The notes under the pieces: model-generated | Told to the model about the DNA's origin: nothing | What the model saw: the letters and a program-made list of their open reading frames with translations, nothing else | The model's database searches: none | Position numbers and translations under genes: made by a program | Part shown: one piece after another, positions 30,305 through 40,400 of the stretch | Position numbering within the stretch: the first letter of the stretch is position 1 | How the letters are laid out: each line of letters begins with the position of its first letter | Assembly (NCBI GenBank): GCA_923184405.1 | Contig: OV299793.1 | Span: 2,081,935-2,124,927 of the forward strand | Origin: Neisseria meningitidis | Lineage (GTDB): Bacteria > Pseudomonadota > Gammaproteobacteria > Burkholderiales > Neisseriaceae | Direction of reading: 5' to 3' | Length of the DNA stretch: 42,993 nt

Positions 30305-31523
30305 ATGGCTGTCAACCTGACTGAAAAAACCGCCGAACAACTGCCCGACATCGACGGCATTGCCCTCTACACCGCCCAAGCAGGCGTGAAGAAGCCCTGG
30401 CATACCGACCTGACACTGATTGCCGTAGCCGCCGACAGCATCGCCGATGCAGTCTTCACGACCAACCGTTTCTGTGCCGCGCCCGTCCACATCGCCAAAT
30501 CGCACCTTTTCGACGAAGACGGCGTGCGCGCCCTCATCATCAACACGGGCAACGCCAACGCGGGTACGGGCGCACAGGGCAGAATCGATGCATTGGCAGT
30601 GTGTGCCGCCGCTGCCCGGCAAATCGGCTGCAAACCGAACCAGGTGCTGCCCTTCTCCACCGGCGTGATTCTCGAACCGCTGCCCGCAGACAAAATCATC
30701 GCCGCGCTGCCCAAAATGCAGCCTGCCTTCGGAACGAAGCGGCACGCGCCATCATGACCACCGACACCGTGCCCAAAGCCGCCTCGCGCGAAGGCAAGGT
30801 CGGCGACAAACACACCGTCCGCGCCACGGGCATCGCCAAAGGCTCGGGCATGATTCATCCCAATATGGCGACCAAGCTCGGTTTCATCGCCACCGATGCC
30901 AAAGTTTCCCAACCCGTCTCCAACTGATGACGCAGGAAATCGCCGACGAAACCTTCAGCACCATCACCGTTGACGGCGACACCAGCACCAACGACAGCTT
31001 CGTCATCATCGCCACAAGCAAAAACAGCCGAAGCGAAATCGACAACATCGCCGACCAGCGTTACGCCCAACTCAAAGAATTGTTGTGCAGCCTCGCGCTC
31101 GAACTCGCCCAAGCCATCGTCCGCGACGGCGAAGCTACGACCAAGTTCATCACCGTCCGCGTCGAAAACGCCAAAACCCGCGACGAAGCCCGCCAAGCCG
31201 CCTACGCCGTGGCACGTTCGCCGCTGGTCAAAACCGCCTTTTTCGCCTCCGACCCCAACCTCGGCAGGCTGCTCGCCGCCATCGGTTATGCCGGCGTTGT
31301 CGACCTCGATACTGACCTCGTGGAAATGTATCTCGACGATATTTTGGTTGCCGAACACGGTGGACGCGCCGCAAGCTACACCGAAGCACAAGGGCAGGCG
31401 GTGATGTCGAAGGCCGAAATCACCGTCCGCATCAAGCCGCATCGCGGACAAAGTGCCGCCACCGTCTATACCTGCGACCTGTCGCACGGATACGTTTCCA
31501 TCAACGCCGACTACCGTTCCTGA
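30305..31523 (+). pseudogene. argJ: Glutamate N-acetyltransferase / amino-acid acetyltransferase ArgJ, two frameshifts
   Basis: Arginine synthesis: transfers acetyl from N-acetylornithine to glutamate (and, if bifunctional, uses acetyl-CoA). Starts [20 protein letters not shown] after AAGGAG. The oxyanion-hole region appears as [12 protein letters not shown]; the autoproteolysis site is in [13 protein letters not shown], where the Thr of NMAT becomes the N-terminal nucleophile of the beta chain (the next residue is usually Met, here Lys). Ends [17 protein letters not shown]. Repaired length about 406. One base is missing near 30732 ([11 protein letters not shown] expected) and one C near 30910 (QPVLQLM expected), which creates a TGA at 30925-30927 overlapping an ATG. 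The three-way split is probably artefactual. Confidence 0.92.
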
Positions 31524-31534
31524 CCCGACACGGC

Positions 31535-31565
31535 TTCAGACGGCATACATAAAATGCCGTCTGAA
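31535..31565 (+). terminator. DUS-pair terminator after argJ
   Basis: TTCAGACGGCAT (31535-31546) and ATGCCGTCTGAA (31554-31565) with a 7-base loop, immediately before clcA. Confidence 0.85.
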
Positions 31566-31582
31566 CCGCCGGACAACATGCC

Positions 31583-32990
31583 ATGACCTCCACATTCCCC
31601 CGCCGCCTCGCCCGCAAAATCCGCCAAACCCGCCGCCTGTCGCGCAAAAGCATCGCCTTTCTGTTCCTTTTGGCAGGTTCGGCACTCGTCGCCCTGACCG
31701 CGCTGTTTTTTGCCCATCTTGCCGATTTTGCGCTGGAACTGAACGCCAAACTGGTTCAACAATACCCGTGGTCCGCGTGGGTCGCGCTTCCGTTGGGTTT
31801 GCCGCTTATTGCGTGGCTACACGCAAATTCGCCCCCTTCACAGCCGGCAGCGGCATCCCGCAGGTCATCGCCTCACTGTCGCTGCCCTACGGCGCACAGA
31901 AAACGCGGCTGATCCGCCTCGGGCAGACGCTGCTGAAGATTCCGCTGACCTTTTTGGGTATGCTGTTCGACGTGTCCATCGGACGCGAGGGTCCGTCCGT
32001 GCAGGTCGGCGCGGCAGTGATGGGCGCGTGGGGCGCGTGGTGCAAGAAACACGGCTTGGCATTCAAAGGGATGCAGGAAAACGATTTGATGCCGGCGGGC
32101 GCGGCCGGCGGATTGGCAGCCGCGTTCAACGCGCCGCTGGCGGGCGTGATTTTCGCCATTGAGGAACTCGGGCGCGGCATCATGTTGCGCTGGGAGAGGC
32201 AAATTCTTTTGGGCGGGCTCGCCTCCGGTTTCATACAGGTCGCCATTCAGGGCAACAGCCCGTATTTTTCGCGCTTCAACGCGGCGTATTGGAACATATC
32301 TTTCTGTGGGTCGCACTGTCCGGCCTGGTTTGCGGCGCGGCGGGCGGCCTGTTCGGACGTTTGCTCTATCGCGGTGCGGCGGCGTTTGCACCGCGCAAGA
32401 TACGCGGCTTCATCCGCAACCGTCCGCTGCTGCTGGCGGCACTGATGGGGCTGCTGCTCGCCCTGCTCGGCACGTTCTACCAAGGCAAAACCTACGGCAC
32501 CGGCTACCACGAAGCCGCCCAAGCCCTGCACGGCATCTACGAAGCCCCCTTTGGACTCGCCGCCGCCAAACGGCTCGCCACCGTATTCAGCGAGTGGGCA
32601 GGCGTTCCGGGCGGCATTTTCACTCCCTCGCTGACCATAGGCGCGGTTTTGGGCGAGCATATCGCCGCCATCGCCGACATATCGCAGGGTGCAAACATCA
32701 TCGTCCTCATCTGCATGGCGGCATTTCTGGCGGGCGCGACACAATCCCCGATTACTTCCGCCGTCGTCGTCATGGAAATGACGGGCGGACAAAGCCTGCT
32801 GTTTTGGATGCTAATTGCCTGCATTTTCGCCTCGCAGGTTTCGCGCCAGTTTTCGCCGCGTCCGTTCTACCACGCATCGGGAATGCGCTTCCGCCAGCGC
32901 GTGCTTCAAGAAACCGCCGCCCAAACTTGCAATGCGCCCGCAAGACCGCAAACAGCAAACAGCAAAACGGGAATGCCGTCTGAAAATTAA
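31583..32990 (+). pseudogene. clcA: ClC-family chloride channel/antiporter, two frameshifts
   Basis: Homodimeric inner-membrane Cl-/H+ exchanger or channel. Starts MTSTFPRRLARKIRQTRRLS, basic before the first helix. The ClC selectivity-filter motifs are all present: GSGIPQ, GREGPSVQ (with the gating Glu) and GVPGGIFTP, in order, plus AFLAGATQSPITSAVVVMEM. About 470 residues when repaired. One G is missing near 31819 (WLTRKFAPF expected) and one near 32281 (NGGVLEHIF expected). The last codons, GMPSEN-stop, are encoded by an AT-DUS (32973-32984), so the uptake sequence is part of the coding tail. Confidence 0.9.
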
Positions 32991-33063
32991 AACGCCCTGA
33001 TCAAACGCCTACAGCCGCCTTGATTTGAATACCGTTCCGCCGCCGCTTGAAATTTCAGCAACA

Positions 33064-33102
33064 ATGCCGTCTGAACGACAGAATGCGGTTTTCAGACGGC
33101 AT
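33064..33102. terminator. DUS-pair terminator between clcA and hrpA
   Basis: ATGCCGTCTGAA (33064-33075) and TTCAGACGGCAT (33091-33102). Confidence 0.8.
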
Positions 33103-33141
33103 TTCCCCATCCCGATATTGCCTAAACAAAACCGAAGCGTT

Positions 33142-33150
33142 TGCTATAAT
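33142..33150 (+). promoter_or_regulatory. Extended -10 promoter for hrpA
   Basis: TGC-TATAAT at 33142-33150, 26 bases before the hrpA ATG, the same element and spacing as at mnmE. No -35 box is needed for this class. Confidence 0.55.
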
Positions 33151-33176
33151 TGCACTTTTACCGCACACGCACGCCC

Positions 33177-34568
33177 ATGTTTCCTGATTTCTCCCAAACC
33201 CTCTCCAAAGACCGCCACTTCCTGCAATCCGCCTTCAAAAATCCCAACAAATACGGCGGCTTGTCCAAAGTCGAAGAAAAATACCGAAAATCGCACGAAA
33301 TCTTTTTGAAACGTTTGGCAACCTTGCCTAAACCCGAATTCGACAACACCCTGCCCGTTCACGAAAAACTTGACGAAATCAAAAAAGCCGTTGCCGAAAA
33401 TCAGGTAACGATTATTTGCGGCGAAATAAGTTCGGGCAAAACCACGCAGTTGCCCAAGATTTGTTTGGAACTCGGGCGCGGGGTGGCAGGTTTGATCGGG
33501 CATACCCAGCCGCGCCGTTTGGCGGCGCGCTCGGTAGCAGAGCGGATTGCCGAAGAGCTGAAATCCGAAATCGGCAGCGCGGTCGGCTATAAAGTACGCT
33601 TCACCGACCACACCTCGCGCGATGCCTGCGTCAAGCTGATGACCGACGGCATCCTGCTGGCGGAAACGCAGACCGACCGTTATCTCGCCGCCTACGACAC
33701 GATTATCATCGACGAAGTGCACGAGCGCAGCCTGAACATCGACTTCCTTTTGGGCTATTTGAAACAACGCCTGCCGCGCCGCCCAGATTTGAAAGTCATC
33801 ATCACCTCGGCAACGATAGACGCAGAACGCTTCTCCCGACACTTCAACGGCGCGCCCGTTTTAGAAGTGAGCGGACGGACGCATCCCGTCGAAATCCTCT
33901 ACCGACCGCTGACAAGCAAAGACGAAGACGACGCAGAAGTGGAGTTGACCGACGCGATTGTCGATGCGGCGGACGAATTAGCGCGACACGGCGAAGGCGA
34001 TATTTTGGTATTCCTGCCGGGCGAGCGCGAAATCCGCGAAACTGCCGAAGCCTTACGCAAATCTACACTGCGCCGCAACGACGAAATCCTTTCCCTGTTC
34101 GCACGCCTGTCGCACGCCGAGCAGCACAAAATCTTCCACCCTTCAGGCGCGAAACGCCGCATCGTATTGGCAACCAACGTCGCCGAAACCTCGCTTACCG
34201 TGCCGGGCATCAAATACGTCATCGACACCGGCCTCGCGCGCGTCAAACGCTATTCCGCACGGGCAAAGGTGGAGCAGCTTCATGTCGAAAAAATCTCGCA
34301 AGCCGCCGCCCGCCAACGCTCCGGCCGCTGCGGACGCGTCTCCGCAGGCGTGTGTATCAGACTGTTTTCAGAAGAAGATTTCAACAGCCGCCCCGAATTT
34401 ACCGACCCATAAATCGTCCGCAGCAACCTCGCCGCCGTCATCCTGCGCATGGCATCGCTGAACCTGGGCGATGTGGCGGCATTCCCATTTTTAGAAATGC
34501 CCGATTCGCGGTATATCAATGACGGTTTTCAGGTATTGCTGGAGTTGGGGGCGGTAGAGGCCGTCTGA
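33177..34568 (+). pseudogene. hrpA: HrpA DEAH-box RNA helicase, N-terminal part (split gene)
   Basis: ATP-dependent 3'-5' RNA helicase that resolves stalled ribosomes or structured mRNA. Starts [20 protein letters not shown]. Motif I is [10 protein letters not shown], the DEAH box is DEVHERS, motif III is ITSATIDAE, and motif VI is [12 protein letters not shown], all in one frame. A TAA at 34410-34412 replaces the expected GAA of TDPEI; translation would otherwise continue IVRSNLAAVILRMASLNLGD to LLELGAVEAV and meet a TGA at 34566-34568 inside an AG-type uptake sequence. The protein should continue with RYRLTKLGEQMARLPIDPKI, which is found 4 kb away at 38584, beyond lpt3. The helicase core is thus separated from its C-terminal half. 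Confidence 0.92.
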
Positions 34569-34569
34569 A
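34558..34569 (+). other. AG-DUS at left junction of the lpt3 block
   Basis: AGGCCGTCTGAA, the AG dialect of the neisserial uptake sequence, at the exact end of hrpA homology. Its inverted partner lies at 38539-38550. Confidence 0.8.
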
Positions 34570-36618
34570 AACAAATAGACATGAGAGACAAACTTCGTAC
34601 ACTGATGCAAACCCACCAATGCTATAATAAGTACAAAATACTCGCTCAACGAACAAAACTGCGACAACTAAACAAATAAAACATGAAACAGCCATTTTGA
34701 AAGATATATGCATGGACCAACCTCAAAGACACAAAATACTATAACGACAATACCAAACTTGACAACCATAAGAATGTATAACGGACAAATACTACAAATT
34801 ATCGATGGTGCGAATCGCGACACGTAAAACACGAATACCATTCATCATGAAGTACAATACAGGAAAAAGCACTTAGAATTTCTTCTCATAGCCTCGCACA
34901 AGTACAACCACTGATCACAAACAAATAGCAAACCAAGAGTGAAAAAACATATCCACATTACGCTCAAAACACCCAATCGAATCGTCTATGAAAAAGCAAA
35001 AACCACAGACGGTATAAGAGCGCATAAATCATTACTAAACGATACTAATTCGACAGTACAAAAATTATTAACTAACCGAGGTAAAAGTGCTAGAAAATAG
35101 TCAAAATCTCAACCGCCCTCAAAAAGTGGCCACTGCAAACACAAAGCTAGCTATCTACCAGATGAATAGAAACATCCTCACCGCCCCAGATAATTACAGA
35201 TCATAGCAAATCATCTGCAAATCTCTGCAATAGATAATCACGCATGTATTAAGAATAAAATAAAAGTGATGGAGAGCCAGAAATAATCTATAATCTAGAA
35301 CCAGATTCAACAGTTCATGAATAAACAGTTTCCAAATCAGATCAGCCAGAATTACATAGCGATAAAGGAATAACTCCAAATCTAGTAGCATACCACCCAA
35401 AACTTACGACCTGAATTGTTCAAACCAAATCAAAAAACACCAAAATCAAAAAGCTCCAACTCGAATAACAAAACAATAAAACATCAAACATTATCATACG
35501 AAAACTGAAAACAAACAGCGGGAAAATCATGAAAGAAACTATACAGAAAAAACAACAACCATCATTTTAGGCAGTATTAAACAAATATAACCTGTTGAAA
35601 TCAGGAAAAATAGTTAAGATATCCCAACGAACCTCTAATAAAATCCAGAATGGACCAGCATACAAACGAGGAACACAAAGAAATTAATGCATCAGAAACA
35701 CACACTGAAAAAATTTAGCAAGAATGCCATCTAAGCATCAAAGGTTCTCAAATTGAGGTTTACATTGTAGGATGAAAGACATAATGACAACTAGTGAACA
35801 ACAATAACTACCTCACACCCATATCCAAACTCACAAAATCTTTTTAACCAAACTGCAGTAGAATTAGAAACATTGAAAATAAAACAGATACTCAACTCAA
35901 GAATACTCGATAAACTTAATGGTCAAAAGCAGAACTAATTCACTGCGTCAAACCCCAATGTAGTAAGGCAATGACGCATAGGAAGAAACTGCATAACAAA
36001 CGTAGGGCGCGCTGACGCAAAATGAGCCCAGGAAAGGAAACTTGGAAAGAAAACCGATGAAGAATGCCAACAACCACCAATTGCAACGCTACTAAAAAAG
36101 CACTCAAAGCACAAAACTTCATCACATAAACAGAACTGCAAATAGCATACCTACAAACCCATAAAAATAAAGATCCAATACAAAAACCCATACAAAGGAC
36201 ACAGATTAGAAGCAACAAAAAACCATGATAACCTAAGCCACCAAGCGTTGTCACAAAAACCGAGAAAACGCACGCAACCCCAACAGTCGAAACATAACAA
36301 GACATTCACACCTGCGATAATTACAACATTAAAAGAAAGCACCAAAGATGAATTGCTAAAAGCTGACAGATGCTGACCAGTTCTTGATAAGCTAAAACCA
36401 TCAGAGAATATGCATGCAGCATACAGAAAGACTGCATGAAACAACATCAAACTAGACTATAAAACAAAAAATCGAGTAACCTGATTTCTAACTGAGTCAA
36501 ACAAGCGCCAGTCTCATTACAGCAAACAATACAGCAATAACCAAACTCGACCAACAAATACCGCACATGAACAACAAACCGAAAATTGCACATAAACTGC
36601 CAGAACTATACAGCATCT
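34570..36618. other. A/C-rich, AT-rich stretch without credible genes
   Basis: About 2 kb between the hrpA N-terminal part and a second hrpA fragment. The plus strand is strikingly A- and C-rich: 34741-34800 counts A30 C12 T12 G6, and 36061-36120 counts A28 C18 T8 G6. Open frames are short; the longest, on the minus strand (35940-36305 and 36151-36450), translate to hydrophobic T-driven strings with no motif I recognise. It could be a decayed minus-strand membrane-protein gene, foreign DNA, or poor sequence. Confidence 0.6.
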
Positions 36619-36699
36619 AAAAATGCCCGATTCACGGCAGATAAATGACGGTTTTCAGCGTGTTGATGCAATTGGGCGCATAGAGACCGTCTTAAAACA
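36619..36699 (+). repeat. Diverged second copy of an hrpA segment
   Basis: Matches 34494-34572 (end of the hrpA N-terminal part: AAATGCCCGATTC, then AATGACGGTTTTCAG, then a degenerate AG-DUS reading AGACCGTCTTAAAA) with numerous mismatches. Together with the first copy it flanks the A/C-rich stretch as direct repeats. Confidence 0.8.
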
Positions 36700-36835
36700 A
36701 AATCATTCTTAATAAAAAGACAGACCAACTTTCAGATACAGACGGCTTAAAACATTCAAAAACTAATAGTTATTACAAAAGGGAATATAGGACCCCAAAA
36801 CTCAATCGGTAAACTTTTATTGTGAACTCTCAATT

Positions 36836-38410
36836 ATGAAAAAATCTTTCCTTTCTCTAATTCTGTATTCGTCCTTACTTACCGCCAGCGAAATTGCTTA
36901 TCGCTTTGTATTTCGAATTGAAACCTTACCGGCTGCAAAAATGGCAGAAACGTTTGCGCTGACATTTGTGATTGCTGCGCTGTATCTGTTTGCGCGTTAT
37001 AAGGCGACGCGTTTGTTGATTGCGGTGTTTTTCGCGTTCAGCATTATTGCCAACAATGTGCATTACGCGGTTTATCAAAGTTGGATGACGGGCATCAATT
37101 ATTGGCTGATGCTGAAAGAGATTACCGAAGTTGGCGGCGCGGGGGCGTCGATGTTGGATAAGTTGTGGCTGCCTGCGTTGTGGGGCATGTTGGAAGTCAT
37201 GTTGTTTTGCAGCCTTGCCAAGTTCCGCCGTAAGACGCATTTTTTCTGCCGATATACTGTTTGCCTTCCTAATGCTGATGATTTTCGTGCGTTCGTTCGA
37301 CACGAAACAAGAGCACGGTATTTCGCCCAAACCGACATACAGCCGTATCAAAGCCAATTATTTCAGCTTCGGTTATTTTGTCGGACGCGTATTGCCGTAT
37401 CAGTTGTTTGATTTAAGCAAAATCCTGTGTTCAAACAGTCTGCGCCAAGCAAAATCGGGCAGGGCAGTGTTCAAAATATCGTCCTGATTATGGGCGAAAG
37501 CGAAAGCGCGGCGCATTTGAAATTGTTTGGCTACGGGCGCGAAACTTCGCCGTTTTTAACCCAGCTGTCGCAAGCCGATTTTAAGCCGATTGTGAAACAA
37601 AGTTATTCCGCAGGCTTTATGACGGCAGTATCCCTGCCCAGTTTCTTTAACGTGATACCGCATGCCAACGGCTTGGAACAAATCAGCGGCGGCGATACCA
37701 ATATGTTCCGCCTCGCCAAAGAGCAGGGCTATGAGACGTATTTTTACAGTGCTCAGGCTGAAAACCAAATGGCAATTTTGAACTTAATCGGTAAGAAATG
37801 GATAGACCATCTGATTCAGCCGACGCAGCTTGGCTACGGCAACGGCGACAATATGCCCGATGAGAAGCTGCTGCCGCTGTTCGACAAAATCAATTTGCAG
37901 CAGGGCAGGCATTTTATCGTGTTGCACCAACGCGGTTCGCACGCCCCATACGGCGCATTGTTGCAGCCTCAAGATAAAGTATTCGGCGAAGCCGATATTG
38001 TGGATAAGTACGACAACACCATCCACAAAACCGACCAAATGATTCAAACCGTATTCGAGCAGCTGCAAAAGCAGCCTGACGGCAACTGGCTGTTTGCCTA
38101 TACCTCCGATCATGGCCAGTATGTTCGCCAAGATATCTACAATCAAGGCACGGTGCAGCCCGACAGCTATCTCGTGCCGCTGGTGTTGTACAGCCCGGAT
38201 AAGGCCGTGCAACAGGCTGCCAACCAGGCTTTTGCGCCTTGCGAGATTGCCTCCCATCAGCAGCTTTCAACGTTCCTGATTCACACGTTGGGCTACGATA
38301 TGCTGGTTTCAGGTTGTCGCGAAGGCTCGGTAACGGGCAACCTGATTACAGGTGATGCAGGCAGCTTGAACATTCGCGACGGCAAGGCGGAATATGTTTA
38401 TCCGCAATGA
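36836..38410 (+). pseudogene. lpt3: LPS inner-core phosphoethanolamine transferase Lpt3, two frameshifts
   Basis: Inner-membrane enzyme that moves phosphoethanolamine from phosphatidylethanolamine to position 3 of heptose II in the LPS inner core, an epitope-defining change. Starts MKKSFLSLILYSSLLTASEI. Five hydrophobic segments come first (TFALTFVIAALYLFARY, LLIAVFFAFSIIANNVHYAV, LPALWGMLEVMLFCSLA, ILFAFLMLMIFVRSF), then the periplasmic sulfatase-fold domain: IVLIMGESESAAHLKLFGYG carries the nucleophile position, then HQRGSHAPYG and YTSDHGQY, metal ligands of the family. Ends GKAEYVYPQ at 38408-38410. About 525 residues when repaired. Breaks near 37235 and 37430. Among Neisseria PEA transferases the location beside hrpA and the GESESAAH motif favour Lpt3 over LptA or Lpt6. 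Confidence 0.8.
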
Positions 38411-38538
38411 GTGGCGTAAAACCAATAAAGACAAATTTAGATGATGTCGGGAAGATGCCCGACCGACAAGACTATGCAAAATATGAAAAACCAAGTACGC
38501 GGATCAGGCATGGATGCACGATCCAATCCGGCCAATGT

Positions 38539-38550
38539 TTCAGACGGCCT
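38539..38550 (-). other. Inverted AG-DUS at right junction of the lpt3 block
   Basis: TTCAGACGGCCT, reverse complement of AGGCCGTCTGAA, about 35 bases before hrpA homology resumes. With the left copy it brackets the whole inserted block. Confidence 0.75.
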
Positions 38551-39765
38551 GCAAAACAGTTCGGGTCATATCGGTACCAACACGCGTTACCGCCTGACCA
38601 AACTCGGCGAACAAATGGCGCGCCTGCCCATCGACCCGAAAATCGCGCGCATTTTGTTGGCGGCGAAGAAGCACGACTGCATGGCGGAAATATTGGTGAT
38701 CGCGTCCGCGCTGTCGATTCAAGACCCGCGCGAGCGGCCGCTGGAAGCGCGCGATGCCGCCGCCAAGGCGCACGAGCGTTTTACCGACAAGCAATCTGAC
38801 TTTCTTGCCTATCTGAACATTTGGGACAGCTTCCAGCGCGAGCGCGACAAGGGCTTGTCCAACAAGCAGTTGGTGCAGTGGTGCCGTCAATATTTCCTGT
38901 CGCACCTGCGGATGCGCGAGTGGCGCGAGCTGCACCACCAGCTTGCCCAAACCGCGATTGAAATGGGTTTGACCATCAAGGAAGCGGCTTTCAGACGACT
39001 TTCCGAAATCAAGCAGCTTACGTCGTCTGAAAACCCAGGCGATCAAGACCTATCCGCCAAACGCAAACAAAAACAACTGGATAAAAAACAACACCGCGCC
39101 CAAATCCGCGCCGCCAAAGAAGCGGGCTACGAACAAATCCACCGCGCCCTGCTCACTGACCTTATCGCCAACGTCGGCATGAAATCGCCCGACGGCAACG
39201 ACTATACCGGCGCGCGCGGCAGCCGCTTCCACCTTTTCCCCGCCTCCGCCCTGTTCAAAGCCAAACCCAAATGGGTGATGGCGGCAGAACTCGTTGAAAC
39301 GACAAAACTTTATGCGCGCGACGTCGCCGTTATCCAGCCCGAATGGATTGAGCAGGAAGCCCCGCACCTCGTCCGCTACCACTATTTCGAGCCGCACTGG
39401 GAACAAAAACGCGGCGAAGTCGTCGCCAGCGAACGCGTGACGCTTTACGGCCTGACCGTATTGCCGCGCCGCCCCGTGCCTTACGGCAAAGTTGCGCCCG
39501 AAGAAGCACGTGAAATCTTTATCCGCAGCGCGTTGGTGGCGCAGGAATGCGATTTGAAAGCGGATTTTTTTGTCCACAACAAAAAGCTGATTAAAGAAAT
39601 TACCGAACTCGAACACAAATCGCGCAAGCAAGACGTGTTGGTCGACGACGAAGCCCTGTTTGCGTTTTATAACGAACGCCTGCCCGAAATGGCTTGGAAA
39701 GACGCGCAAGGCAGCGTTTGGGAAGTGAAGATTCCGTACGGATTATTGAATCTGACAAAGCCGAG

Positions 39766-39777
39766 AGGTCGTCTGAA
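39766..39777 (+). other. AG-mucDUS uptake sequence variant in hrpA
   Basis: AGGTCGTCTGAA, the dialect known from the N. mucosa group, just before the repeat insert. GTCGTCTGAA-like copies also occur near 38993 (inverted) and 39024, whereas genes outside hrpA carry ATGCCGTCTGAA. Confidence 0.7.
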
Positions 39778-39846
39778 AATGAGCGCAACGAGTTTCGTAA
39801 AAACAAGCGTAATGGGTCTCGCCAAAATGAAAATCACGGCAACACC

Positions 39847-40400
39847 GTAGGTTGGGTTGAAAACCCAACATCAGCCGCAACTGCAAAAACTGTTGGGTTT
39901 GACAACCCAACCTACGCTACTCAGCAAACCACCCCCTCCCCCGAGAGGGAGGGTCGGGGAGAGGGCAAAACAGTTGCCGCACAAACCAACTTTTCCGCAA
40001 CCGCAGCAAACCTCGCACAAACCCTCTCCCGCAGGAGAGGGAGCAGAGTGCCGCAGCTTCAGCGGTTTCAAACGACCCGCATCCTGCAAATCCCCAGCAA
40101 ACCGACCCCTCCCCCGTAGGGAGGGCTGGGAGAGGGCAAACAGTTGCCACCCAAACCAACTTTTCCGCAACCACAGCAAACCCTCTCCCACAGGAGAGGG
40201 AACAGAGTGCCGCAGCTTCAGCGGTTTCAAACGACCTGCACCCCGCAAAACCCCAAAAACCGTCTCCCTCCCCCGTGACGACAGCGCTGCGGAAAGGGCA
40301 AAACCGTTGCCACCCAAACCAACTCATCCGCAGCCTCAGCCCTCTCAGACGACTCCAAACCCAAAACGCAGCCAGCACCCCAAAAAAACCGTCTGAAACC
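39847..40400 (+). repeat. Inverted repeat plus ~3 degenerate GC-rich tandem units inside hrpA
   Basis: GTAGGTTGGGTT...AACCCAACCTAC (39847-39915) forms a long inverted repeat. It is followed by three related units starting near 39930, 40103 and 40262. Each has a CCTCCCCCG...GGGAGGG hairpin, AGAGGGCAAA...GTTGCC and ACCAACTTTTCCGCAACC; the first two also carry CCTCTCCC-CAGGAGAGGG and GTGCCGCAGCTTCAGCGGTT. No frame runs cleanly through. It resembles intergenic repeats seen in neisserial genomes, not coding sequence. Confidence 0.75.

Noticed and set aside
30927..31523. Separate gene for the ArgJ beta chain starting at the ATG overlapping TGA
   Set aside because: The break follows from one missing C in CCTCCAACTG; normal ArgJ is cut at NMA-T upstream, not translated separately.
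35940..36305. 121-residue minus-strand open frame, hydrophobic
   Set aside because: It lies in T/G-rich minus-strand sequence that makes hydrophobic translations by composition alone; no ribosome site, motif or neighbouring gene supports it.
39857..40396. 179-residue Pro/Lys/Ser-rich frame after the first hrpA piece
   Set aside because: Translation of the hairpin repeat units; low complexity and not part of the HrpA family.
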